Source: an uncultured Gammaproteobacteria bacterium (GTDB lineage Bacteria; Pseudomonadota; Gammaproteobacteria; GCA-001735895). From it: a DNA stretch of 52,298 nt. Location: positions 1-52,298 of the forward strand of contig CALCSG010000018.1 in the NCBI GenBank assembly GCA_937894085.1. The letters run 5' to 3'. This document shows positions 1 to 8,039 of the stretch, piece by piece. Below the pieces are notes generated by a model. That model worked only from the letters and a program-made list of their open reading frames with translations. It did not search any database and was not told the origin of the DNA. The translations under genes were made by a program, and so were the position numbers. Positions within the stretch are counted from its first letter, which is position 1, and each line of letters starts with the position of its first letter.

Positions 1-205
1 ACATACTGATAAATAAATCGGTGGCTGTACCAACTGTAGGATTACTTAGCCAATAATTTTTTTTATCATCAATATTAAATAGCTTTCCACTATTCTGATC
101 AGGAGTTATCAGGTCAATGTTCAAATGTTGAAATAACTCAAGTTTTCTTGAAGTATGCCAACGCGGAATTAATTGTCGATTCGCTGTATTAATCAATTCA
201 GCCAT
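1..205 (-). CDS. 5' part of an unknown protein (runs off the window)
   Basis: An ATG at 205-203 opens a frame that stays open to the window edge, giving about 68 residues that begin MAELINTANRQLIPRW. It starts 4 nt after the stop codon of the kinase-like gene in the same direction, so the two genes are probably cotranscribed and translationally coupled. The visible part is hydrophilic and has no signal peptide or membrane segment. I do not recognise the family. The tight spacing suggests a partner or substrate of the kinase, but that is inference only. The C-terminal part lies outside the window. Confidence 0.6.
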   Translation of the reverse strand, partial: MAELINTANRQLIPRWHTSRKLELFQHLNIDLITPDQNSGKLFNIDDKKNYWLSNPTVGTATDLFISM

Positions 206-209
206 GACC

Positions 210-1235
210 TTATTTAACTCCAGCTATGCTTGCACTTCTAATGAGGTTTGCCAATCTTGTCACGTAGCGCCTCATAGAAAGTCTATTTACTTCATCTGAA
301 AATCTCACTACTCCTCTTTGGGCCGGATCTGGGTGACACATTTCACGAATAATATTTGTTAGACTATTAGCTGTCTTTTCTCCGAACAAAGTACAGCACT
401 TATCTTCGTATCTATTCAAAACTGTATTAAAGGATGTTAATAAGAATGGCAATGCTTCTTGAAAGGGTCTGCGTTGAACTGTGGAATCAATCAGTCTGAC
501 TTCATTCAGTACAGATGCGTTTATAGGTATATCCTCGACTATTTGATATGCGAGACTTCCTACCATATACATATCGCATGATCTACGTGTAATAAATTGA
601 AGATCTTGAATTCCAAAAAACATTTCTATTGACTTATATGTATGATCCCCTGGAAACGGTAATTTACAAAATGGAGAAGTTCCATTTTTATCAACAACTC
701 TACCTAAATCCGCAACTTTAAAATCATCATTAATAAAAGCCAAAACATTAGATGGCTTAATATCCTGATGGGCTATATCAATATTATGTAGCTGCTCAAT
801 TCCTACAGCCACATGATGCAATGCTTTTAATGCAGGTAACCATTTCTTATTTTGAACTTCTATATGTTGATCTCTAAGGGATCCTTCGGCTTTCTCAAAA
901 ATCAGATAGTAAACTTTATTAAGTTTGGGTGGGAAATTTGGAACTATAATCTCTCCAGCATCTAAAGGAGTAACTATTCGTGATAGTTTTTTTGTTTTGC
1001 AGTGCTCCAAAATATTACATTCAAAAAGATATTCATTAACATTTTTTTGCAGTTGCACAAGGTCATCCATTGAATCGGTAAAATTCATTGCTTTTAAAAA
1101 CCCTGTTTCACCATTTTCATTTTCAACAAAATATCTGACACAAAAGTTGCCACCGGTGCCTAGCGGTTTATCAAGTCTTTGTGTGATTTTCCATCCTGAT
1201 TCCGTGGTTAAACCTTCTAATGCTTGTGATGGCAC
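210..1235 (-). CDS. Ser/Thr protein-kinase-like protein
   Basis: A 341-residue protein with the eukaryotic-like (Hanks-type) kinase fold. A degenerate glycine loop (PLGTGGNFCVRY, about residues 24-35) is followed by a candidate ATP-binding Lys48 in GFLKAM. The catalytic loop is HQDIKPSN (156-163), and the metal-binding motif is DLG (176-178) rather than DFG. No membrane segment or sensor domain is visible, so it is probably cytosolic. The start is a GTG at 1235 with AAGGAG seven bases upstream; an ATG-TAA start-stop pair lies between them. It would phosphorylate Ser/Thr residues, but its substrates cannot be read from sequence. It heads a minus-strand unit divergent from BREX. A PP2C phosphatase lies at 28.9 kb on the far side of the defence locus, and such kinase/phosphatase genes are common in bacterial conflict islands. 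The kinase assignment is strong; the role is inferred. Confidence 0.85.
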   Translation of the reverse strand: MPSQALEGLTTESGWKITQRLDKPLGTGGNFCVRYFVENENGETGFLKAMNFTDSMDDLVQLQKNVNEYLFECNILEHCKTKKLSRIVTPLDAGEIIVPNFPPKLNKVYYLIFEKAEGSLRDQHIEVQNKKWLPALKALHHVAVGIEQLHNIDIAHQDIKPSNVLAFINDDFKVADLGRVVDKNGTSPFCKLPFPGDHTYKSIEMFFGIQDLQFITRRSCDMYMVGSLAYQIVEDIPINASVLNEVRLIDSTVQRRPFQEALPFLLTSFNTVLNRYEDKCCTLFGEKTANSLTNIIREMCHPDPAQRGVVRFSDEVNRLSMRRYVTRLANLIRSASIAGVK

Positions 1236-1349
1236 TTACATTCTCCTTTTTTACTTATCCAATAATATATAGAACACATACAGGTGTAAGTTCTAGCTTT
1301 TAAACTGTTACCTGATGCCTTTAATTTCTTATCAAGAGTCTTACGTTTG

Positions 1350-1369
1350 GAAATCCTAAAAAGGATTTC
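1350..1369. other. hairpin between the small exported-protein gene and the kinase gene
   Basis: A perfect 7-bp inverted repeat (GAAATCC, loop of six bases, GGATTTC) lies about 70 nt beyond the stop of the minus-strand gene ending at 1441 and upstream of the kinase start. There is no T-run next to it on either strand, so an intrinsic terminator is possible but not supported. The rest of 1236-1440 shows nothing I recognise. Confidence 0.3.
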
Positions 1370-1440
1370 GTGGTCGTATCTTTAATATTTATTAATAAGA
1401 TCGCTATCGCCCGCCTGGCTCAAAGTTTCAAAAATAACAA

Positions 1441-1719
1441 CTAAGACTTATCCCGAATCCGTCCAATGTAAACACAGGAAGCTACGCTATAAACACTACT
1501 TTCAAACTGTGCGATTTGAAACTTAAAGTCACAGACTTTCGGAATCCATTTTGGGAGCACAGTAACAATTGCCCCTTGCGGGATGCCCTTGAATAATTCC
1601 GGGATATCTGCGTCTTTTTTGACCATCTTATGGGCCAACCAAAATGAATCTTCGGCCAGGACATTACCAAAATTGATCATCATTACGGAAAAAATAATAG
1701 TTTTTAACGAAGCTTTCAT
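1441..1719 (-). CDS. small exported protein, unknown function
   Basis: A 92-residue product starting MKASLKTIIFSVMM. It has a typical Sec signal peptide with a positive N-end and a hydrophobic core, and likely cleavage after NVLA before EDSF. The mature part is about 70 residues and holds two Cys (in KVCDF and ASCVY) that could form a disulfide in the periplasm. I chose the ATG at 1719 because GGAG sits six bases upstream. A longer frame would begin at a TTG four codons earlier, which overlaps that Shine-Dalgarno sequence. The gene begins 12 nt after the stop of the membrane-protein gene at 1732-2229, so the two form an operon. The family is not recognised. Confidence 0.65.
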   Translation of the reverse strand: MKASLKTIIFSVMMINFGNVLAEDSFWLAHKMVKKDADIPELFKGIPQGAIVTVLPKWIPKVCDFKFQIAQFESSVYSVASCVYIGRIRDKS

Positions 1720-1731
1720 CTGTATCTCCAA

Positions 1732-2229
1732 TTAAGTAAAAATTCCTTCTGCTTCGTCTGAAGCCAGTCTGCTACTGTTTTGCTCAGCTTCTTCCCATTC
1801 GCGCTTTAATTTGGCCTGTGTCTGATCATCGGTAGAGCTTGATCCAGCTTTACTGTTGGCCGGGCTACTATTATGTCGGATTTGTTCGTTTTTGCTCTGA
1901 CTGACGCTAAGCACAATAAAATAGATAAGCCCCATTGGGATCATAAGAAGTAAATTACTGTTAAAGCCATAAGCAACATCCAATAACAGCTTAAATCCTT
2001 GTTGCAAGGTCGCGTAATCCGGGAACAGATACAGCATTTCAACAGCCATGCTGAGTATGGCTATAAGCAAAATTATGATCAATGGCACCATACCCAGAAA
2101 AATAGCTAGATACTTCCACTTTTGTGGGATCAGTGATTTATTGATGATTTCTAACAATGTGAGCGCTACGATTGCAAATGCATAGACCAGGGCAGGGGCA
2201 AACAACCAGGGCGTATTTTCTATATTCAT
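1732..2229 (-). CDS. inner-membrane protein, unknown function
   Basis: A 165-residue protein with about three membrane segments (roughly residues 9-29, 42-66 and 90-110) and a hydrophilic tail of about 55 residues rich in Ser, Asn, Glu and Gln, which is probably cytoplasmic. No catalytic motif is visible. It is the first gene of a two-gene minus-strand unit with the small exported protein and is divergent from brxA, sharing the 225-bp intergenic region with the BREX promoter. Function is unknown. A membrane protein paired with an exported partner could be an envelope accessory to the defence island, but nothing in the sequence proves it. Confidence 0.65.
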   Translation of the reverse strand: MNIENTPWLFAPALVYAFAIVALTLLEIINKSLIPQKWKYLAIFLGMVPLIIILLIAILSMAVEMLYLFPDYATLQQGFKLLLDVAYGFNSNLLLMIPMGLIYFIVLSVSQSKNEQIRHNSSPANSKAGSSSTDDQTQAKLKREWEEAEQNSSRLASDEAEGIFT

Positions 2230-2454
2230 GTTCTGTTCCTTAATTTCCCTTTTTTCTCAGTATCCACAATAATACGTGAATTTTGAGGATCTGCCAGATA
2301 AGTACTTATTTTCCTTATGCATTTCTCGTGAATAAGGCACAATAAGCTAGGAAAAAATCAGGAGAGACTAAGAGTCTTCCTTTCAGTGATCTGGCAGAGC
2401 AATTAAAACCAGAACACTTAGCATTTAAAGACTCTATAAGTTAGTTAAAGATAG
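2230..2454. promoter_or_regulatory. divergent promoter region upstream of BREX, with palindromes
   Basis: This gap lies between divergent genes and should hold the BREX promoter. Three repeats are visible: the palindrome ATCTGCCAGAT at 2289-2299, a related ATCTGGCAG at 2389-2397 that is the inverted form of its right part exactly 100 bp away, and the palindrome AGACTAAGAGTCT at 2365-2377. Paired half-sites 100 bp apart would suit a looping or cooperative repressor. BREX loci are often controlled by WYL-domain regulators of the BrxR type; none is adjacent here, but one lies at 48.2 kb. I could not place a convincing -35/-10 pair. Confidence 0.4.
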
Positions 2455-3237
2455 ATGGTTGATAACAATAATAATTTAGAAAAATTCGGGTACAAATTCT
2501 GTCGAAACGGAGCTCATTCAGCACGTAGTATGATGCTGACTGAGTTACGGGCATTATTTTCAGCGACACAGGTAGAAACGACTAAAGAGCAGTATCAGAC
2601 GGACATCGTCGAACATAACTTGCTCGATAAACAGACTGCAAAATCCAGAGATCTTACTTTCAGGCACATGGCGGATCTGTATGGCCTGAGCAATGAGATA
2701 CCTCTATTTCGAATATTCAGAAAACTGTGGACTGTTGATCCAGAGGCCCAGCCCTTATTGGCGCTTCAGTTTGCTCTGGTGCGTGACTCTGTTTTACGTT
2801 TATCACTATCAACTATCATCGAAACCGATATAGGTTCTATCGTCTCACGTGGCGATATTGAGCAAATTCTGAAAGCGCCAGAGCCCGAGCGTTATAGTCC
2901 TGCATCGCTAAAATCTATCGCGCAGAACATCAATGGCAGCTGGACTCAGGCAGGCTTTTTACAGGGAAGAGCTGTCAAACATCGTGCACAACCCAAAGTT
3001 ACACCGGTAAATGTCGCGTTTGCGCTCTTCCTGGGCTATCTGGAAGGCGCTACCGGTGAACGTTTGCTGCATAATCGGTGGTGTTTAATCCTGGGCTTAA
3101 GCGAACATGAGCTGAATGAGCTGGCTATCGCGGCCAGCCACCGGGGCATAATTGATTTCAAACAATCTGGCGGTGTTACCGAAGTGCGCTTTCCAGGCTT
3201 TTTAACCGCACAGGAGGAGCAGTGGCGTCATGAGTAG
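2455..3237 (+). CDS. brxA: BREX protein BrxA (DUF1819)
   Basis: A 260-residue protein of the BrxA family (DUF1819), the small helical protein that normally opens BREX operons. The central FRHMADLYGLSNEIPLFRIF region and the following helical segment (LALQFALVRDSVLRL) are typical, and the length fits the family. BrxA proteins are reported to be DNA-binding and act in the cytosol with BrxB, BrxC, PglX, PglZ and BrxL to block phage replication and guide self-methylation. The ATG at 2455 has only a weak AAAG upstream. The stop overlaps the start of brxB by 8 nt, which implies translational coupling. Assignment is strong from family likeness plus operon order. Confidence 0.93.
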   Translation: MVDNNNNLEKFGYKFCRNGAHSARSMMLTELRALFSATQVETTKEQYQTDIVEHNLLDKQTAKSRDLTFRHMADLYGLSNEIPLFRIFRKLWTVDPEAQPLLALQFALVRDSVLRLSLSTIIETDIGSIVSRGDIEQILKAPEPERYSPASLKSIAQNINGSWTQAGFLQGRAVKHRAQPKVTPVNVAFALFLGYLEGATGERLLHNRWCLILGLSEHELNELAIAASHRGIIDFKQSGGVTEVRFPGFLTAQEEQWRHE

Positions 3238-3778
3238 TCGAGTAGCACGTCTGGTTGAGAGTTATCAGAGCTTTATTGATTTACCCTGGGAAAAAGGCCT
3301 GGCCGGGGTGCAAAAAGTGATTTTTGCGGTGTATGACAAAACGGAAGAGCTACGCATGCGCGCACAGATTGATGAATTTGAAATCGCCACCAAAGCTGCC
3401 GGTCATGACTGGAAATTGATCGATATCACCGATGCTTTTCCCCAGTGGATGGCTCAACAGGAATATCGGGAGGGTTATTTTGAATACCCGGAAGACCTGC
3501 AGGATCGACTCAGCGAATTCACCCAGCATGTAGTAGAGCAGATCAACACACAGTTTAATGATGCAAACGAAAATACCGTGGTTGCTCTGCAGGGTGTGGC
3601 TACGGTATATGGTTTTAGCCATGTATCAGATATCGTTGCACAGGTCGCTAATAACGTAAAAGGGCGCATGCTGGTGTTTTTTCCGGGTGAATATGAAAGC
3701 AACAACTATCGCCTGCTGGATGCCCGTCCAGGCTGGAATTATCAGGCGGTACCCATCACCGCCAATAAGGGTCTTTAA
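3230..3778 (+). CDS. brxB: BREX protein BrxB (DUF1788)
   Basis: A 182-residue protein of the BrxB family (DUF1788). The C-terminal part carries the family's recognisable pattern, with a hydrophobic strand ending in FFPGEYE followed by YRLLDARPGWNYQAVPI. It overlaps brxA by 8 nt and is followed after 32 nt by brxC, the canonical order. BrxB is an essential but biochemically unclear BREX component, thought to act as an assembly or adaptor subunit in the cytosol. No catalytic motif is visible. An AGGAGGAG stretch at the end of brxA serves as its ribosome-binding site. Confidence 0.92.
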   Translation: MSSRVARLVESYQSFIDLPWEKGLAGVQKVIFAVYDKTEELRMRAQIDEFEIATKAAGHDWKLIDITDAFPQWMAQQEYREGYFEYPEDLQDRLSEFTQHVVEQINTQFNDANENTVVALQGVATVYGFSHVSDIVAQVANNVKGRMLVFFPGEYESNNYRLLDARPGWNYQAVPITANKGL

Positions 3779-3810
3779 AACTAGCAAGAAGTAAACTAAC
3801 GGAGAAAAAA

Positions 3811-6800
3811 GTGTTAAACCAGGAAATCTATGCAAAAGATCCTCTCGCTAATAAATTAGCCAATAACGGTGTAGCAGAAGTAAAGGATGACACCTCGGAG
3901 CAGGCGCTCAATACCCTGCGTTACGAACTGGAAACCTTTGTTTGCGATGGAGAATACGAGAAAGGTCTGGATAAGGTACTCAGTACCTTTTTAACCAATG
4001 TATCTAATGGCAGTGAACAGCCCGGTGTGTGGATTAGCGGATTTTACGGCTCAGGTAAATCCCATCTGGCTAAAATGCTGCGTTCACTCTGGGTCGATTT
4101 TGATTTTAATAATGGCACTACAGCACGTGGCATCACCAGCCTGCCCAGGGAGATTAGCGATCATTTCAAAGAACTCAGTATTGAAAGTTTGCGCCATGGT
4201 GGATTGCACGCGGCATCCGGTACACTGGGCCAGGGCGCCAGTGACTGGGTACGCACGGCGTTACTCAGTATTGTTTTTAAATCAGCAGGTTTACCCGAGC
4301 TTTACCACCTGGCTCGATTTGTCATCTGGTTAAAGCAACAGGGTATAGAGCAGCAGGTAAAACAACAGGTAGAAGCCGCAGGTAAAGACTGGCTGATCGA
4401 ATTAAATGCATTGTTTATGTCGCCCGTCATCGCAAAAGCACTGCTACAGGCAAAGCCCGAGCTTGCGAGTGATGAAAAGGAACTGCGTGAAGTGTTACGT
4501 GCAGAATACAAACGGGTCGATGATGTTTCGAATGATCAGATGGTCACAGCGATTAAAGAGGCTTTATCGGTGGACGGAAAGTTCCCGCTGACACTCATTG
4601 TACTGGATGAAGTGCAGCAATACATTGGGGTTAATACCGATAGAGTTTACTAGGTACAGGAGGCAGTAGAAACCTGCTGTAAACATTTCAAGGGAGAATT
4701 ATTGTTTGTGGCTACCGGTCAAAATGCTCTTTCAGGTACTCCAAGTCTTAGTAAGTTGATGGGCCGGTTCCAGGTGCCGGTTCAACTGTCTGATACCGAT
4801 GTCGAGTCGGTCATCCGCAAGATTATTCTACAGAAAAAATCGTCGGCTGTCGGGCAGCTTGAAACCATACTGAAAGATAACCTGGGTGAAATCTCACGCC
4901 ACTTGCGCGGTACAAAAGTTGAGTACACCCAAACCGATGAAGCCAAGATGACGGCTGATTACCCCATCCTGCCGGTGCGCCGGCGCTTCTGGGAAAAGGT
5001 ACTGCGCATCGTCGATACCACAGGCACCGTGTCACAATTGCGCAACCAGCTAAAAGTGGTACACGAAGCCACTAAGGTCACTGCCGATAAAACCCTCGGC
5101 CACGTCGTCACAGGTGATTTCATCTATGGTCAGATTGCACCTAACTTATTGCAAACCGGTGTTATCTCAAAAGATGTCTACGAAACCATTGCTCGCTTAG
5201 GCGCAGGCAATGTAGATGAACAGCTGCAATCACAGATACTGGCGCTGGTATTTCTGATTGGCAAATTACCCGCCGAAACGCTCGATAACAGCGGCATCAA
5301 AGCCACCGAAAATAGTTTAGCCGATTTACTGGTGGAAGATTTAAGCCAGGGTTCTACAGAGCTGCGTAAAAGAGTGCCAAAGCAGTTAGAAGCGCTGAAA
5401 AAAGCCGGTTCTGTAATGGCGCTGAATACCGGTGGCGAAACCGAGTACCGCCTGCAAACACAGGAAAGCAGCCAGTGGTATGACACCTATCGCCAGCAGG
5501 AAGCCGATATAGCCGGAAACCCCCAGCGTATAGAAACCGAGCGCGATGACCTGCTCACCAAACGCACTCGTCAGGCGGCCACCGAATTACGCCTGGCGCA
5601 GGGCCTGAGTAAAGAACCGCGCAAACTTACGCTCTGTTTCGATCCTGAATTACCACGCGATGCCAATAAACAATTGTATGCCTGGGTGCAGCATGGCTGG
5701 CAGGCCGATGAGAAATCGGTGATCGCGGATGCACGTTCGGCCGATCCAAAAAACGGCACGCTGTATGTCTTTATCCCGGCACGCAATCGCAGTGATCTAA
5801 ATCAGGCCATTACTACGCAGAAAGCCGCCGCCGCAACACTGGATATTCGGGGCATTCCAGGCTCACCCGAGGGTAAAGATGCCAGAATGGCGATGGAAAC
5901 CCGTTTGAACGAAGCCGTTAAGCAGCGCGACCGCCTGTTAGAAGAAGTGTATGAAGGCGTCAGGGTCTTTATCTCCGGTGGTAGCGAGATCGAAGGTAAT
6001 AAACTCAAAGACAAGTTGGAAGCCGGGGCTAAAGATGCGCTCGAACGCCTGTATAAACAGTTTGATATTGCCGACCATGCAAACTGGGGCAAGGTGGTCG
6101 AAAACGCCCGTAAAGCCGGTGGGGAAACCGCATTAAACGCCATCAAGTTTAACGAAGAACCCGCGAAGCATCCTGTTTGTGCGCAGATCTTGCGCTACAT
6201 CGGTTCCGGTAAAAAGGGCCATGAAATCCGCGAGCAGTTTCAGGACGCTCCCTACGGCTGGCCACAGGACGCCATCGAAGGTGCGATCTATGTGCTGCTG
6301 GCCAGCGGTGCATTAAAAGCTAAAAATGCAGCGCATCAGGCGGTCGATGCCAGAAGCCTGGAGCGAAAACACATTACCCAGGCGGGTTTCGAGGTCGAAA
6401 ATGTCACCATCAGTACCACACAAAAAATTGCGATACGCAAACTGCTGACTGAAACGGTCGGCTGTAATCCTGGTGATGAAGAAAGTAAAACCGCTGAGTT
6501 CCTGCAATTTGCCCGTGAGTTGGCTGGCCGAGCCGGTGGGGCAGCCCCTCAACCCTTTAAACCAGATACCTCACTCATCGATGAAATCGCGGGCGAGGCA
6601 GGCAATAGCCGGCTGGTCAAACTGTATGATTATAAAGATGAGCTGTTGCAGTCCGTTAGACAATGGCAGACTCAGGAAGCAGAAATAAACCAACGTCTGC
6701 CACACTGGAATGACCTGAAAACCCTTTCAGGGCTGAGTCGTGGCTTGAGCTTTCATAATGGCCTGCAGCAGGAAGTAGAAGCCATCGAACATGGCCGACG

Positions 6801-7266
6801 CCTACTCGATAACCCCGACCCCTGCGATAACCTGATCAAAGATACCACCGATAACCTGCGTGCAGCCATAAAGCATCATTTTGAAGACTACAAAAATGTG
6901 TATGCTCAGGCCCTACAGAATATCGAAAGCGACAGCAACTGGATCAAGTTCGAACCTGCACAACAACTCGCTCTGTTGACTAAACGCGGTATTAAAATAC
7001 CCGAACAACCTGCATTAAATAGCACCGATGAAGTGATCGAGTCGTTAGAGGAGTGTTCACTGGAACAGTGGAGTGATCGTAGTCAGGCGCTACCGAGTAA
7101 ATTCGAAGCCGCCCGTGGAGAAGCCGCCCAACTGCTAATGCCCAAAGCAGTTCGTGCAAATTTGCCCAGACGCACCCTCGAAACCGAAGCAGATATCCAG
7201 CAATGGCTAACCGATGCCGAACAAGAGTTAAAACAAAAGCTAAGCCAGGGGCCGGTGATTGTATAA
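3811..7266 (+). pseudogene. brxC: BREX ATPase BrxC, interrupted by one in-frame amber codon
   Basis: One reading frame from a GTG at 3811 (GGAG six bases upstream) to 7266 would encode about 1,151 residues, a normal BrxC length. It is split by TAG at 4651-4653 (codon 281). The same frame continues without gap, so this is a single substitution, most simply CAG (Gln) to TAG, since the flanking peptide reads TDRVY-stop-VQEAVE. Walker A is GFYGSGKS (77-84) and Walker B VLDEVQ (D266, E267), both before the stop; the sensor region (FVATGQNALSGTP) lies after it. A TTG at 4702 with AAGGGAG five bases upstream could restart translation, but that product would lack both Walker motifs. BrxC is the P-loop ATPase of BREX. 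Without suppression the locus should lose function. A sequencing error or an amber suppressor are the alternatives. Confidence 0.9.
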
Positions 7267-7304
7267 CGCCCAATAAAAAACAATAAATAATAAGGAGATA
7301 CAGC

Positions 7305-7955
7305 ATGATCGAAAAATCAGTAGAAGAATTAAATTTTGTACACTCGGACAATCCTATGCCAACAGTTGAAGTGGATATCGATAGTATTCCAGAACAATTC
7401 TACGGCTACCCTGATCTGATTACACAGGGGATTAAGTCATTTGTCGAAAGTTCCCCCAAATGCAAAGCGACTTTATACATATACCAGGGCAATAGTGTAA
7501 ATTTCCATACCCAGACATATTCTGCATTTATTGGCATTGTGGGTAATAAAAAAGATGAGTTGCTCGAGTTAATATTGAAATCCTTCCAGAAGGTATCGGG
7601 TATACAGGCGAGATACAGCGATTACATAACTGAATCAATGGGAATGATGCAGTTTCATATCGAAGGCGGAAAAGTTTGGAGACCGTCTGATGCGATGACC
7701 TGGGAAACAAATGACGAACACAATGATGAAAGTGACATTGAAAGTGAAGAAGCCGTTGAAGAGAATGATGGAAAAAGAAATTCAACACCTTTACGTTATA
7801 GAGCCGCAAGATCAGATACCACGATAGGTGTCATTAAAAATAAAATAGAAACTACTTTCGGGTTACCCGAAGGCTCTGTGTCTCTGTGTGGTCCGGATGG
7901 AAAATCCCTACGCAGTGATGCCAGAATAAGTACATTACGGGAACGGTGGGAATAG
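7305..7955 (+). CDS. BREX-embedded protein with ubiquitin-like C-terminal segment
   Basis: A 216-residue protein with a strong Shine-Dalgarno (AAGGAG, seven bases before ATG). Residues 1-130 form an unrecognised globular domain. An acidic linker (about 135-155, rich in D, E, N and S) follows, then residues 163-216 resemble the ubiquitin/beta-grasp fold. TTIGVIKNKIETTFGLPEG matches the ubiquitin helix pattern (TIENVKAKI...GIPP), followed by VSLCGPDGKSL like LIFAGKQL and DARISTLRE like LSDYNI. It ends RERWE with no C-terminal Gly-Gly, so conjugation in the usual way is unlikely. It lies between brxC and pglX, where standard type 1 operons have no gene. It may be an interaction or adaptor module for BrxC/PglX. 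The fold call is by eye and moderately sure. Confidence 0.6.
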   Translation: MIEKSVEELNFVHSDNPMPTVEVDIDSIPEQFYGYPDLITQGIKSFVESSPKCKATLYIYQGNSVNFHTQTYSAFIGIVGNKKDELLELILKSFQKVSGIQARYSDYITESMGMMQFHIEGGKVWRPSDAMTWETNDEHNDESDIESEEAVEENDGKRNSTPLRYRAARSDTTIGVIKNKIETTFGLPEGSVSLCGPDGKSLRSDARISTLRERWE

Positions 7956-8039
7956 CGGCGTATTGCAAGTAAAACCCTTTGATACGGGCTGTAAAGTGGC
8001 GTATTTGAAAGTGATAAAAACAACTAATTTGGAATTAGA

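Noticed and set aside
925-1272. 115-codon plus-strand frame opposite the kinase gene
   Set aside because: It is antisense to clear kinase motifs and has neither a ribosome-binding site nor a recognisable domain.
4702-7266. An independent 854-residue gene rather than the second part of brxC
   Set aside because: It is in the same frame as the upstream part, its sequence continues the BrxC family across the single TAG, and it lacks the Walker motifs; it is therefore annotated as one interrupted gene.
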